From Ignavibacteriales bacterium UBA6490 (GTDB lineage Bacteria; Bacteroidota; Ignavibacteria; Ignavibacteriales; Ignavibacteriaceae), in the NCBI GenBank assembly GCA_002435365.1, contig DJMM01000045.1, forward strand, positions 39,361 to 47,379: DNA of 8,019 bases, written 5' to 3'. A model generated the notes under the pieces. The model was not told the DNA's origin, did not search any database, and saw nothing but the letters and a program-made list of their open reading frames with translations. The translations under genes and the position numbers were made by a program. Below, in pieces: positions 1 to 6,572 of this stretch; position 1 is the first letter of the stretch, and each line of letters begins with the position of its first letter.

Positions 1-1
1 G

Positions 2-454
2 GTCAACTGTTCAACCTGCCATAACCTGCCGCAGGATGTTTATGCAGCAGGACATATGGTTAACGATGAACTTCCTGCCGAAGTTATGCTAAAGGAAAAT
101 GCATTATTGTTCGGTGCCGGAAATGCAGCCTATGATTATGCATCGGGAAATTGCGCAAATTCATACTGCCACGGAAACTTTGAGTTTTCGAAAGATTCTG
201 CTGATGCAACCAACCAGTTTGCCTATGCATCCGATAAAATGACCGGGTTAAGCAAAACGGTTAACTGGACAAAGGTAAACCAGGGTGAAGCATTCTGCGG
301 AAGCTGCCACGGACTGCCTCCCGAAGGACATATAACTGCAGGCATCACTTTGAATACCTGCTATCAGTGCCACCAGGGTGTTGTTGATGAGAATGGAAAT
401 ATCGTTGATAAGAATAAACATATCAACGGTGTTAAAAATGCCAGAGGAAATTAA
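2..454 (+). CDS. Multiheme c-type cytochrome, CxxxxCH/CxxCH-domain type (5'-truncated, C-terminal 150 aa)
   Basis: The reading frame is open to the left edge, so the gene starts outside the window; the ATG at 56 is internal because a heme motif lies before it. Seen in the 150-residue fragment: CSTCH (residues 3-7), CANSYCH (51-57, a CX4CH motif), CGSCH followed by GLPPEGH (99-109) and CYQCH (120-124), then a C-terminal KHINGVKN. The early GHMVND stretch resembles that ending, so the fragment is probably the tail of one module plus one full module. This alternation of CX4CH with CX2CHGxPP matches a domain family first defined in Geobacter, whose members are secreted, often lipid-anchored or outer-membrane-associated multiheme proteins thought to serve extracellular or periplasmic electron transfer. 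Each motif should bind one covalent heme c; whether CX4CH is hemylated here is not certain. The signal peptide and total heme count lie outside the window. No functional link with the glycan genes is evident. Confidence 0.85.
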   Translation, partial: VNCSTCHNLPQDVYAAGHMVNDELPAEVMLKENALLFGAGNAAYDYASGNCANSYCHGNFEFSKDSADATNQFAYASDKMTGLSKTVNWTKVNQGEAFCGSCHGLPPEGHITAGITLNTCYQCHQGVVDENGNIVDKNKHINGVKNARGN

Positions 455-475
455 GTTAAAGAAAATGAAATGATT

Positions 476-504
476 AAGCCGTCTTTACAGACGGCTTTTT
501 TTTT
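476..504 (+). terminator. Rho-independent terminator between convergent genes
   Basis: A perfect 9-bp stem, AAGCCGTCT (476-484) and AGACGGCTT (489-497), encloses a TTAC loop, and an unbroken T run (496-504) follows. It lies 21 bases after the cytochrome stop. The T run overlaps the stop codon (503-505) of the convergent glycosyltransferase. Read on the minus strand, the same stem is followed by a looser T-rich stretch, so it may also end that transcript. Confidence 0.92.
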
Positions 505-1663
505 ACCTTGGGGTGGACTGCCAGTGAGATTTCTGCTGTTTAGTAAGATACCTGTAAATACCCACCAGCAAAGCATTATTAATTAGTACAAAATAAAAAC
601 AAAGATTGAACGGGAACAGCTTAATGTCCATCCTGCTCAGTAAATATCCTATCCCTGCAATCAGATAGAACACAATCTGCAGGTAAAGCAGGTATTCAAA
701 AAATGCTGCGGTGTTAAAAAGAATTATATTTGTTAAGAGTATCAGCAGCAGCATAACCGGAGAGCACCATCTTATAATTTTATGCGACCAGAGTGCGTAG
801 GCAATAAATCCAGCCGAAGGCTTGAGCAGATTTTTAATGTATTTAATGGTGGAAAGATCGATGGCATTGTTTCTTATCTTGCGGCGGTATTCAACTTTAA
901 AATCATCGGCAACTTCTTCAACCGCTCTGGCTTCAGATTCGTACACAAAAAGCTTTTTCTGCTCCAGAACTTTGAGAGATATGAAAAAATCATCCATCAC
1001 CGGCGAATCTGACGGAATCGGGCTGTAATTTTCCTTCCTGATGCTGTATATTCCACCGTTTGCACCGATAAGACATCCCAGCGATCCTTCCTTCTCCTTG
1101 ATCCAGTTCTCAATCTCCCAGTATTTCTTCTCCTGGTTCCCCTTATGGATTAACAGAGGATCTATAAGTATTAGTCTGCCGCAAACACCGCCGATTGCAG
1201 GATCAGCATAATAGCTCATCATTTTTTTTATGGCATCTTTAGCATATGAAGTGTTGGCGTCGCTGAAAACTAATATATCGCCGCTGGCTTTAGTAACAAG
1301 ATCATTCAGAACACTTGCTTTGCCCCGGCGTTCCTTAAAATCGTGGAAGCGCAGATTATTTAATTCCGACGACATCCTTTTAAGTATCTCACTGGTGCGG
1401 TCCGATGAGCAATCCGAACCGACCACAACCTCAAACTTCTGCATGTCGTAATCAGAATCAAGAATCCTGCGTATGGTTGCCTCAATAACTTTCTCTTCAT
1501 TATATGCTGATATTATTACTGAAACTGACGGTTCAAATCCTTCCCTGCGAAAGCTCAGGCCTTTTGCAAGCGAAATGATATAAACCGAAACAGGATAAAA
1601 TAAATATGCCTGCAGTATCAGAAATGAAGATATCAGAAATAATATCAGTGTAAATTCATGCAT
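503..1663 (-). CDS. Membrane-anchored family 2 glycosyltransferase (HAS/cellulose-synthase-like)
   Basis: A 386-aa inner-membrane GT2 enzyme predicted to transfer or polymerise sugars from a nucleotide sugar at the cytoplasmic face. An N-terminal membrane helix (about residues 5-33) precedes a GT-A domain with SVIISAYNEE (48-57), VGSDCSSDRT (81-90), RGKASVLN (113-120), FSDANT (133-138, the DxD position reading D-A-N), GANGGIYSIRK (200-210) and an MDDF acidic pair (223-226). Three or so hydrophobic segments follow between about 300 and 372. The QxxRW signature of classical processive synthases is not present; RRKIR (260-264) sits near the expected place. This makes the protein like the family often annotated as IcaA/HAS-type, but processivity is uncertain. 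The ATG at 1661-1663 lacks a convincing Shine-Dalgarno. The gene lies 117 bases downstream of the GT4 gene and has a probable promoter of its own at 1721-1728. Substrate unknown. Confidence 0.85.
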   Translation of the reverse strand: MHEFTLILFLISSFLILQAYLFYPVSVYIISLAKGLSFRREGFEPSVSVIISAYNEEKVIEATIRRILDSDYDMQKFEVVVGSDCSSDRTSEILKRMSSELNNLRFHDFKERRGKASVLNDLVTKASGDILVFSDANTSYAKDAIKKMMSYYADPAIGGVCGRLILIDPLLIHKGNQEKKYWEIENWIKEKEGSLGCLIGANGGIYSIRKENYSPIPSDSPVMDDFFISLKVLEQKKLFVYESEARAVEEVADDFKVEYRRKIRNNAIDLSTIKYIKNLLKPSAGFIAYALWSHKIIRWCSPVMLLLILLTNIILFNTAAFFEYLLYLQIVFYLIAGIGYLLSRMDIKLFPFNLCFYFVLINNALLVGIYRYLTKQQKSHWQSTPR

Positions 1664-1720
1664 CTATTGCTCGTTATGTAAGATGTATACCGGGTGAAGA
1701 AAAAACGCCGGACTAAAGTT

Positions 1721-1728
1721 CAAATATA
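1721..1728 (-). promoter_or_regulatory. Probable Bacteroidota-type promoter (-7 box TATATTTG) for the 503-1663 glycosyltransferase gene
   Basis: On the minus strand this reads TATATTTG, a full match to the TAnnTTTG -7 element of Bacteroidota housekeeping promoters. The identical 11-mer TATATTTGAAC also precedes the next minus-strand gene (3036-3046). A clear TTG -33 box is missing; a TTA lies about 18 bases upstream. Initiation near 1714 would give a leader of about 50 bases. Pattern match only. Confidence 0.45.
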
Positions 1729-1780
1729 TCCTTAATTGTTTTATAATAATATCCTGAGGTGAATTTTTTTTACGAATTAA

Positions 1781-2986
1781 TTATCTGTTTAACAGGTACA
1801 GGTACAGGTTCTCAAGTTTTTCAGCCACTTTTTCCCAGGTGTAATTCTCAGCCACGAACTGCCTGGCTTTCCCGTTTTCGGACATGCTGCCCGTTTTGAA
1901 ATATTTGACAATTTCATTCCTGAATTCTTCAGCAGAATCTGCTGCCTGCAAATGCACTCCGGGAACAGCGTTTATCCCTTCACTGCCCACCGAAGTTGAT
2001 AAAATATTTTTACCGAGTGCCATCAGCTCAATCAGTTTTATTCTCATTCCCCCTCCTATCCTCAAAGGCACCACGGCTAGATCTTTGTCCTTGATCTCTT
2101 CAAAAATATCCTCCACCCATCCTTTCACCACAACATTATTCTTAACCTGATCATCAATTTTAAAGCTGTCACTCCCCTCTCCATACAGATATAGTCTGAC
2201 CTGGGGCAGTTCCTTTATAATCCCCGGAAAAATATCTTTCATAAACCAGCTGAGCGCATCGTAGTTGGGCAGCCATTTAAGGGAACCTATATGATAGAGA
2301 GAATAAGGAATGACCGGTACGGTTTCCCTCTCCAGCAGTGCACTCTCCACACCTGCGGGAACAACTGCTGTTTTTATATCAGGATTAAGATCAAGAATAA
2401 ATTTACGGTCCTCCTCTGTGATCATCAGGCACAGATCAAACTTTGCACAGGTTCCGGGTTCATACGATAAAAACTTTTTATACTGCCACTTGGAATACAA
2501 CTTCAGAAAAATATTACTCTGCGCTTCCGAGAATCTTTTCATTATCAGAAGCTCCACATTATGCTCCCTCAGAACAACCGGGCAGTCTGTATATTTCCGG
2601 ATCAGATCTATTGTCCAGCCCAGGTGAAGGTTATCCACGTGCACTATATCCGGTGAATTGTTTTTAAAATACTGCCTCAGGAATTTCCTCAGCTTCCTTT
2701 TATTATACTTCGAAATGTTATACGGCACTCCGGAGAATAAATTAAAGACGGCACCGGGGATACTGTTTTCTGCACCGATATCAAGTATATGGGGTGTGCT
2801 GATTTTTGATAGTTCCCGGTATGCATACTGATAATCGGAACCTTTTCTGAATGTTACAAAATCTATCTTATGGTTTCTTTTAGCCAGATAATTTGTAATT
2901 CCGTAAATGCCGATCCGCCCTCCGTTATCAAGTGGAAACGGGACCATGGGAGAAATCTGTAGTATTTTTAGACTGCTGCTCGCCAT
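1781..2986 (-). CDS. Family 4 glycosyltransferase (GT-B fold)
   Basis: A 401-aa soluble or peripheral GT4 retaining glycosyltransferase, a full-length member judged by size. Seen: an N-terminal acceptor domain with PFPLDNGGRI (16-25), typical of the glycine-rich loop near the N-terminus of this group; REHNVE (140-145); GSLKWLPNYDAL (234-245) at the start of the C-terminal donor domain; KGWVED (288-293); and PLRIGGGMRIKLIELMALG (307-325), which holds the E320 expected of the EX7E-type donor site. It would transfer a sugar from an NDP-sugar to a lipid-linked or glycan acceptor at the inner membrane; donor and acceptor cannot be read from sequence. The start ATG (2984-2986) fits the onset of homology (KILQISPMVPFP) but has no clear Shine-Dalgarno. 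It is divergent from the GT9 gene across 105 bases and is not tightly coupled to the gene downstream. No strong terminator is seen after it. Confidence 0.88.
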   Translation of the reverse strand: MASSSLKILQISPMVPFPLDNGGRIGIYGITNYLAKRNHKIDFVTFRKGSDYQYAYRELSKISTPHILDIGAENSIPGAVFNLFSGVPYNISKYNKRKLRKFLRQYFKNNSPDIVHVDNLHLGWTIDLIRKYTDCPVVLREHNVELLIMKRFSEAQSNIFLKLYSKWQYKKFLSYEPGTCAKFDLCLMITEEDRKFILDLNPDIKTAVVPAGVESALLERETVPVIPYSLYHIGSLKWLPNYDALSWFMKDIFPGIIKELPQVRLYLYGEGSDSFKIDDQVKNNVVVKGWVEDIFEEIKDKDLAVVPLRIGGGMRIKLIELMALGKNILSTSVGSEGINAVPGVHLQAADSAEEFRNEIVKYFKTGSMSENGKARQFVAENYTWEKVAEKLENLYLYLLNR

Positions 2987-2998
2987 ATTATTTAAAAT

Positions 2999-3018
2999 CA
3001 GGGGATTTTAGTCCCCTG
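2999..3018 (-). promoter_or_regulatory. Stem-loop in the leader of the GT4 gene
   Basis: A perfect inverted repeat, CAGGGGA (2999-3005) and TCCCCTG (3012-3018) around a 6-base loop, lies between the putative -7 box at 3039-3046 and the GT4 start, 12 bases before the ATG. It would form in the 5' leader of the GT4 mRNA. On the minus strand it is followed by ATTTTAAAT, too weak a T run to call a terminator. It could stabilise the message or modulate translation; the function is not known. Confidence 0.4.
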
Positions 3019-3038
3019 TAATTCAATTATTGGATGTT

Positions 3039-3046
3039 CAAATATA
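3039..3046 (-). promoter_or_regulatory. Probable Bacteroidota-type promoter (-7 box TATATTTG) for the GT4 gene
   Basis: The minus strand reads TATATTTG, followed by AAC as at the promoter before the 503-1663 gene. Initiation about 7 bases further on, near 3032, gives a leader of roughly 45 bases that contains the 2999-3018 stem-loop. The -33 region has only a TTA about 17 bases upstream rather than TTG. Confidence 0.45.
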
Positions 3047-3057
3047 CACATTTATGT

Positions 3058-3065
3058 TATATTTA
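3058..3065 (+). promoter_or_regulatory. Possible promoter for the GT9 gene (TATATTTA)
   Basis: TATATTTA differs by one base from the TAnnTTTG consensus and lies 26 bases before the GT9 start codon, giving a very short leader. The surrounding bases are extremely AT-rich, so a chance match is quite possible. No well-spaced TTG is present; the one at 3030-3032 is 25 bases away. Confidence 0.22.
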
Positions 3066-3091
3066 ATATTTATAAATAATTACATACTATA

Positions 3092-4147
3092 ATGATAGTT
3101 CATCAGGATTGTGTGCATTTCCGCGGGGATATTCCCTGCAGACCTAATAAAAAATCCGGTTACATTTGCGATAATTGTCCGGAATACAAAAAAATTTCAG
3201 CCAGTATCCTAATAATAAAATTAGGTGCGGTAGGCGACGTAATAAGAACTACCCCGCTATTGAGAAAAATAAGGGAAGCCCAACCCGGAAGCTATATTAC
3301 CTGGCTTACCTATACTCCTGAAATTCTCAGCAGCGGCTGGGTTAACAGAATTCTGAATGTTAATCCTGAAAACCTTGAGTTTATTAAGCAGATTGAATTC
3401 GACTGGATAATTAATCTCGACAAGGATCCCGTTGCAATTGCCCTGATGAATCAAATCAAAAGCAATAAAAAATCCGGCTTTACAATCGATAAATACGGAC
3501 ATGCCAAACCTGTATCCACTGAGGCTGAAAATCATAAATGGCTGACCGGATTATTTGACGAGGTAAGCAAAAAGAATAATCAGCATTATGTCGAAGAAAT
3601 TTTTAACATCGCCGGTTATAAATTCAGCGATGAAGAATATATTCTTGATGTTGAGGTCAGCAGGGAATGGAATATTAATAAAAAGAAAAAAGTAGCTGGT
3701 CTTAATACCGGGTGCGGCGGCAGATGGACTTCGCGTCTCTGGCCTGTCGATTACTGGACTACCCTTGCAAAGGAATTAATCGGACAAGGATATGAAGTCG
3801 TTCTGCTCGGTGGCGCCCAGGAGGATGAGAAAAACAGGCACATTCAAAAATTAAGCGGTGCAAAATATTTCGGACATTTCCCCCTGAAAGAATTTATCTC
3901 CCTGATGGATCAGTGCGATGTTATTGTTACTGCGGTTACTATGGCTATGCACGTTGCCGTAGCACTCCGGAAAAAACTTATCCTCTTCAATAACATATTT
4001 AATAAGAATGAATTTTACCTTTATGAAAGAGGAGAGATCCTGGAACCGGATTTTGATTGCGATTGCTATTTTACACCGGAATGCCCGAACAACTGCATGC
4101 AGTACCTTAAACCTGAAAAAGTGCTTAAAGCGGTTTTAGCGGAATAA
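3092..4147 (+). CDS. Family 9 glycosyltransferase (ADP-heptose:LPS heptosyltransferase-like) with N-terminal Cys4 cluster
   Basis: A 351-aa GT-B enzyme of the heptosyltransferase family, predicted to transfer a heptose or related sugar onto LPS core or another glycan. Seen: N-terminal cysteines C7, C16, C26 and C29 (ending CDNC), a possible metal-binding knuckle outside the canonical fold; KLGAVGDVIRTTPLL (43-57), the family's N-terminal glycine loop; NTGCGGRWTSRLWP (205-218), matching the donor-domain motif that usually reads G(S/A)...K.WP; LLGGAQED (238-245); and VTAVTMAMHVAVAL (279-292), where VTxDTGxxHxAxAL is usual, so the Asp and Gly of DTG are replaced. A second cysteine set, C323, C325, C331 and C335, precedes CMQYLKPEKV. 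I recall similar Cys-bearing GT9 proteins in other phyla, so this may be a known but poorly studied subfamily. The ATG at 3092 is the start that keeps C7 and has no clear Shine-Dalgarno. It is the only + strand glycan gene, and its end overlaps the convergent GT2 by 12 nt. Confidence 0.85.
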   Translation: MIVHQDCVHFRGDIPCRPNKKSGYICDNCPEYKKISASILIIKLGAVGDVIRTTPLLRKIREAQPGSYITWLTYTPEILSSGWVNRILNVNPENLEFIKQIEFDWIINLDKDPVAIALMNQIKSNKKSGFTIDKYGHAKPVSTEAENHKWLTGLFDEVSKKNNQHYVEEIFNIAGYKFSDEEYILDVEVSREWNINKKKKVAGLNTGCGGRWTSRLWPVDYWTTLAKELIGQGYEVVLLGGAQEDEKNRHIQKLSGAKYFGHFPLKEFISLMDQCDVIVTAVTMAMHVAVALRKKLILFNNIFNKNEFYLYERGEILEPDFDCDCYFTPECPNNCMQYLKPEKVLKAVLAE

Positions 4148-5080
4148 CTTCCCCCTGTCCTTGTATATGAGCATCAGCGCCCAGACCACTGAGTAAAGCG
4201 ATAAGGAGTATTTTCTTCTGTACCTGAACCAGCAGAGCACTGTTTTATAATATGCGCTGAAACCTGTCCCGAGACTGAACCGGAATGCCACTGCAAACTG
4301 GGTCTGAATTCTCCTGGGATGCAGTTGAAGAATTTCCTTCAGTGTTTCCTTTTCTTTTTCAGGGATCACCAGCTTTCCGGTAATGAATTCTTTTGTCCAC
4401 TCGCCAAATGATTTTACTGCTTCAAGCTTTGCCTCAAGCGACCCTGCCGACGATAAATTATAATCAGACTGCCGCCAGCTGCATAAAAATTCATCCGATG
4501 CCGCAATGCCGCCGGTATTCGCAATGCTGAACCAGGTGGCATCATCTGATCCCCAGGCATTCCTGAAATAAATGAAGCCGCCCAAATTTCTTAACGCCTC
4601 TGTCCTGCACATAAATTCCGGAGCATAATGCATCCTGAGGTTCTTAAACCGGTGCCATATAAAATCTGCTGCGGATTCAAATTCAGGAGAGGATGAAGTG
4701 AGAGATACAACTTTATCATTACCATCAATTATGCGCACCCGGGAATGAAAAATGTTTACGGAAGGATATTTTTGCGATAGCCGGTGCAGTTCTTCCAGAA
4801 ATCCGGGTTCTGCAATATCGTCATCCGAAAACAGTACAAAGTACTCACCCTGTGCATACCACAGGCATTTATTCCAGTTCTCAATAATGGGATACATCGT
4901 ATCGTGCCTGATGTACCGGATCCTGCTGTCGTTATATTTTTTTACAATACCTTCGACATCTTCTGGTGAGTTGTTGTTGACGACTATTAATTCAAAGTCT
5001 GTAAATGTCTGATCCAGGATGCTCCGCAGCGCTTTTTCAAAAAATTTGGTCTTGATTACCGGAAGTGCAACGGAGATCAT
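4136..5080 (-). CDS. Family 2 glycosyltransferase, last gene of the deoxysugar operon
   Basis: A 314-aa GT2 enzyme with a GT-A domain: SVALPVIK (3-10, in place of the usual SVVIPxYN), FELIVVNNNSPED (29-41), a clear metal-binding DxD in LFSDDDIAEPGF (83-94), LGGF (166-169) and WGSDDATWF (176-184), which fits the acidic catalytic-base region. There is no firm transmembrane helix; a 16-residue hydrophobic patch near the basic C-terminus (about 291-306) may give peripheral membrane contact. The start ATG overlaps the stop of the SDR upstream in an ATGA junction, so translation is probably coupled. This placement suggests that it transfers the sugar made by the preceding enzymes (inference). The stop lies within the 3' end of the convergent GT9 gene and no terminator is visible there. 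Confidence 0.87.
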   Translation of the reverse strand: MISVALPVIKTKFFEKALRSILDQTFTDFELIVVNNNSPEDVEGIVKKYNDSRIRYIRHDTMYPIIENWNKCLWYAQGEYFVLFSDDDIAEPGFLEELHRLSQKYPSVNIFHSRVRIIDGNDKVVSLTSSSPEFESAADFIWHRFKNLRMHYAPEFMCRTEALRNLGGFIYFRNAWGSDDATWFSIANTGGIAASDEFLCSWRQSDYNLSSAGSLEAKLEAVKSFGEWTKEFITGKLVIPEKEKETLKEILQLHPRRIQTQFAVAFRFSLGTGFSAYYKTVLCWFRYRRKYSLSLYSVVWALMLIYKDRGKLFR

Positions 5081-6027
5081 TTAATACCTGAAGTTTTATA
5101 ATACTCTGCCAGGTTATCCCACGCTTTTTGTTCGTTCCAGTCACTGATAATTTCAGAAGCAAGTTCTGTATTTATCCTTTTTACCGGTTCTGTGAAAACA
5201 GTTTGTTCCTTTAATTTGAATTCACAGGAAAGATCAAGCCTTCTTTTCATCTCATCGGAAAAGCGTTTTGTGAATGCAGACATCAGTTCGGGGTAACCGC
5301 TTGGATTGATCCTGAGAAAATTTTCTTTACTGTTCAGCATCCTGTTAAGAAAGTAAACATAAACTTCAGCCAGAAGACCGACATGTATGTTATCCCTAAA
5401 ATAGAGCGGGGTGCTTACTTCTGCAGTCTTTGCGGCATACCAGCTTTTTATCAGATAACCGGTGAACCGGGGTTCTTCATAGGGACCGAATGGATTCGGA
5501 ATTACGAATTTCCCCATCTGTATACCCATTGCCCGGCAGTAATATTTAAACAGGTTGAAGGTTAACGTTTTTGAAAGACCGTAGGGAGAAAAAGCATCCA
5601 GGAAGTTTTCACCCTTTTCGCCTTCCCCTTCCGAGGCTTCGAACACACTTCCGGTCAGAATAACCCCTCTGAAATTATTTCCGTTCAGAGCTTTCAGCAC
5701 TTCAGAAAGATTAAAGGTGTTAAGACGGAGAGCATTCACCGCATCGAAGTCGGGACTTTTATAATCTTTAACTTCCGCAGCATGATGGCAGAGGATATCA
5801 AATTTTTCAGAGCGGATAAGAGATAAAAATTTTTCGCTTCCGAAGCCGCAGTCAAAAACCGGGGCTGATATTTCCGCCAACTGGTTTACCCGGTCCCTGC
5901 GTATACCGGAATAATTATCAGCAGCTGAGTTTGTAAAAACCGTGGTTACATCAAATCCAGCTTTATGCAGCTCCTTAACAAACCAGAGACCTGTGAACGA
6001 GCTTCCGCCTGTAAACAATATTTTCAT
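5077..6027 (-). CDS. NAD(P)-dependent epimerase/reductase (extended SDR family)
   Basis: A 316-aa extended short-chain dehydrogenase/reductase acting on a nucleotide sugar. Seen: an N-terminal Rossmann loop TGGSSFTG (6-13; TGGxGFIG is usual), HHAAEVKDY (81-89), a catalytic Ser/Thr region LTGSVFE (124-130), Y149-GLS-K153 as the YxxxK pair, NPFGPYEEP (178-186) and YFRDNIHV (209-216), which corresponds to the conserved substrate-loop Arg-Asp-x-x-His-Val. The TDE-type triad of 4,6-dehydratases is not present, so epimerase or 4-ketoreductase is more likely; it may perform the last step after the 3,5-epimerase. It has ATGA overlaps with both neighbours (5077-5080 and 6024-6027), so it sits in a translationally coupled set. 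The exact substrate cannot be assigned. Confidence 0.85.
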   Translation of the reverse strand: MKILFTGGSSFTGLWFVKELHKAGFDVTTVFTNSAADNYSGIRRDRVNQLAEISAPVFDCGFGSEKFLSLIRSEKFDILCHHAAEVKDYKSPDFDAVNALRLNTFNLSEVLKALNGNNFRGVILTGSVFEASEGEGEKGENFLDAFSPYGLSKTLTFNLFKYYCRAMGIQMGKFVIPNPFGPYEEPRFTGYLIKSWYAAKTAEVSTPLYFRDNIHVGLLAEVYVYFLNRMLNSKENFLRINPSGYPELMSAFTKRFSDEMKRRLDLSCEFKLKEQTVFTEPVKRINTELASEIISDWNEQKAWDNLAEYYKTSGIK

Positions 6028-6569
6028 TTAAGATGATATTCCGGGTTAAAGTCAGGATGATTTTTATCTTTATCGGAAATTACAACCGGACCGGTTTTCC
6101 AATTAATATTAAAATACGGATCGTTCCATCTTATTCCCCTTTCAAGTTCAGGGGCATAAAATTCGGTTACCAGGTACAAAGCTTCCGTATCTTCTTCGAG
6201 AGTAAGAAAGCCGTGACCGAATCCCTTAGGCACATACAGCATTTTCCTGTTTTCTGCGGTAAGTTCCGCAGAGTGCCATTTGCCGAACGTCTCCGAAGTT
6301 TCACGCAGATCGATTATCACATCGAACAATGCACCTTTGATGCAGCGGACAATCTTTGTTTCGGCTTTCGGGGCAAGCTGGTAATGAATTCCTCTCAGTG
6401 TACCTTTATCCCTGCTCAGCGAATTATTTATCTGAACAATATTCGTCTCCAGCCCGGCTTTTGTAAATTCATTAACACAGAAGAACCTCGCAAAAAAACC
6501 CCTGTCATCCCCTCTTTTTTCAAGCTCTATCTCATATGCTCCTTTTAACGGAGTTTCATAAAATTTCAT
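6024..6569 (-). CDS. rfbC: dTDP-4-dehydrorhamnose 3,5-epimerase family protein (RmlC/RfbC-like)
   Basis: A 181-aa cupin-fold epimerase, the normal length for RmlC. These enzymes epimerise C3 and/or C5 of an NDP-4-keto-6-deoxyhexose. Seen: DDRGFFARFF (21-30), QINNSLSRDKGTLRGIHYQ (46-64) with the catalytic His at 62 and Arg 59, Lys 72 in the next strand, IIDLR (85-89), YVPKGFGHGF (112-121), Tyr 132 in ALYLVTEFY, ERGIRWNDP (143-151) and SDKD (165-168). The His, Tyr and Asp known to matter in RmlC therefore all appear retained. The usual Lys after the Tyr (YK) is Leu here. No rmlA, rmlB or rmlD is visible, and the upstream nucleotidyltransferase looks CDP-type, so the substrate may not be the dTDP sugar and the symbol names the family only. 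It starts 4 nt after the upstream TAG stop; a purine-rich AAGGGGA lies about 11 bases before the ATG. Confidence 0.88.
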   Translation of the reverse strand: MKFYETPLKGAYEIELEKRGDDRGFFARFFCVNEFTKAGLETNIVQINNSLSRDKGTLRGIHYQLAPKAETKIVRCIKGALFDVIIDLRETSETFGKWHSAELTAENRKMLYVPKGFGHGFLTLEEDTEALYLVTEFYAPELERGIRWNDPYFNINWKTGPVVISDKDKNHPDFNPEYHLK

Positions 6570-6572
6570 ATT

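Noticed and set aside
1664..1780. Possible terminator after the GT4 gene
   Set aside because: The minus strand has an A run rather than a T run and only a 4-bp stem near the stop; no intrinsic terminator can be supported.
1784..1806. Small tandem repeat of ACAGGT at the end of the GT4 gene
   Set aside because: It simply encodes the Leu-Tyr-Leu-Tyr-Leu end of the protein; too short to be a functional repeat.
2310..2627. 105-residue open frame on the + strand inside the GT4 gene
   Set aside because: Low-complexity Ser/Arg-rich translation typical of a complement frame; the GT4 reading is decisive.
6033..6548. 171-residue open frame on the + strand across the RmlC-like gene
   Set aside because: It is fully antisense to a gene with clear catalytic motifs and has no recognisable domain or ribosome-binding site; it is a shadow frame.
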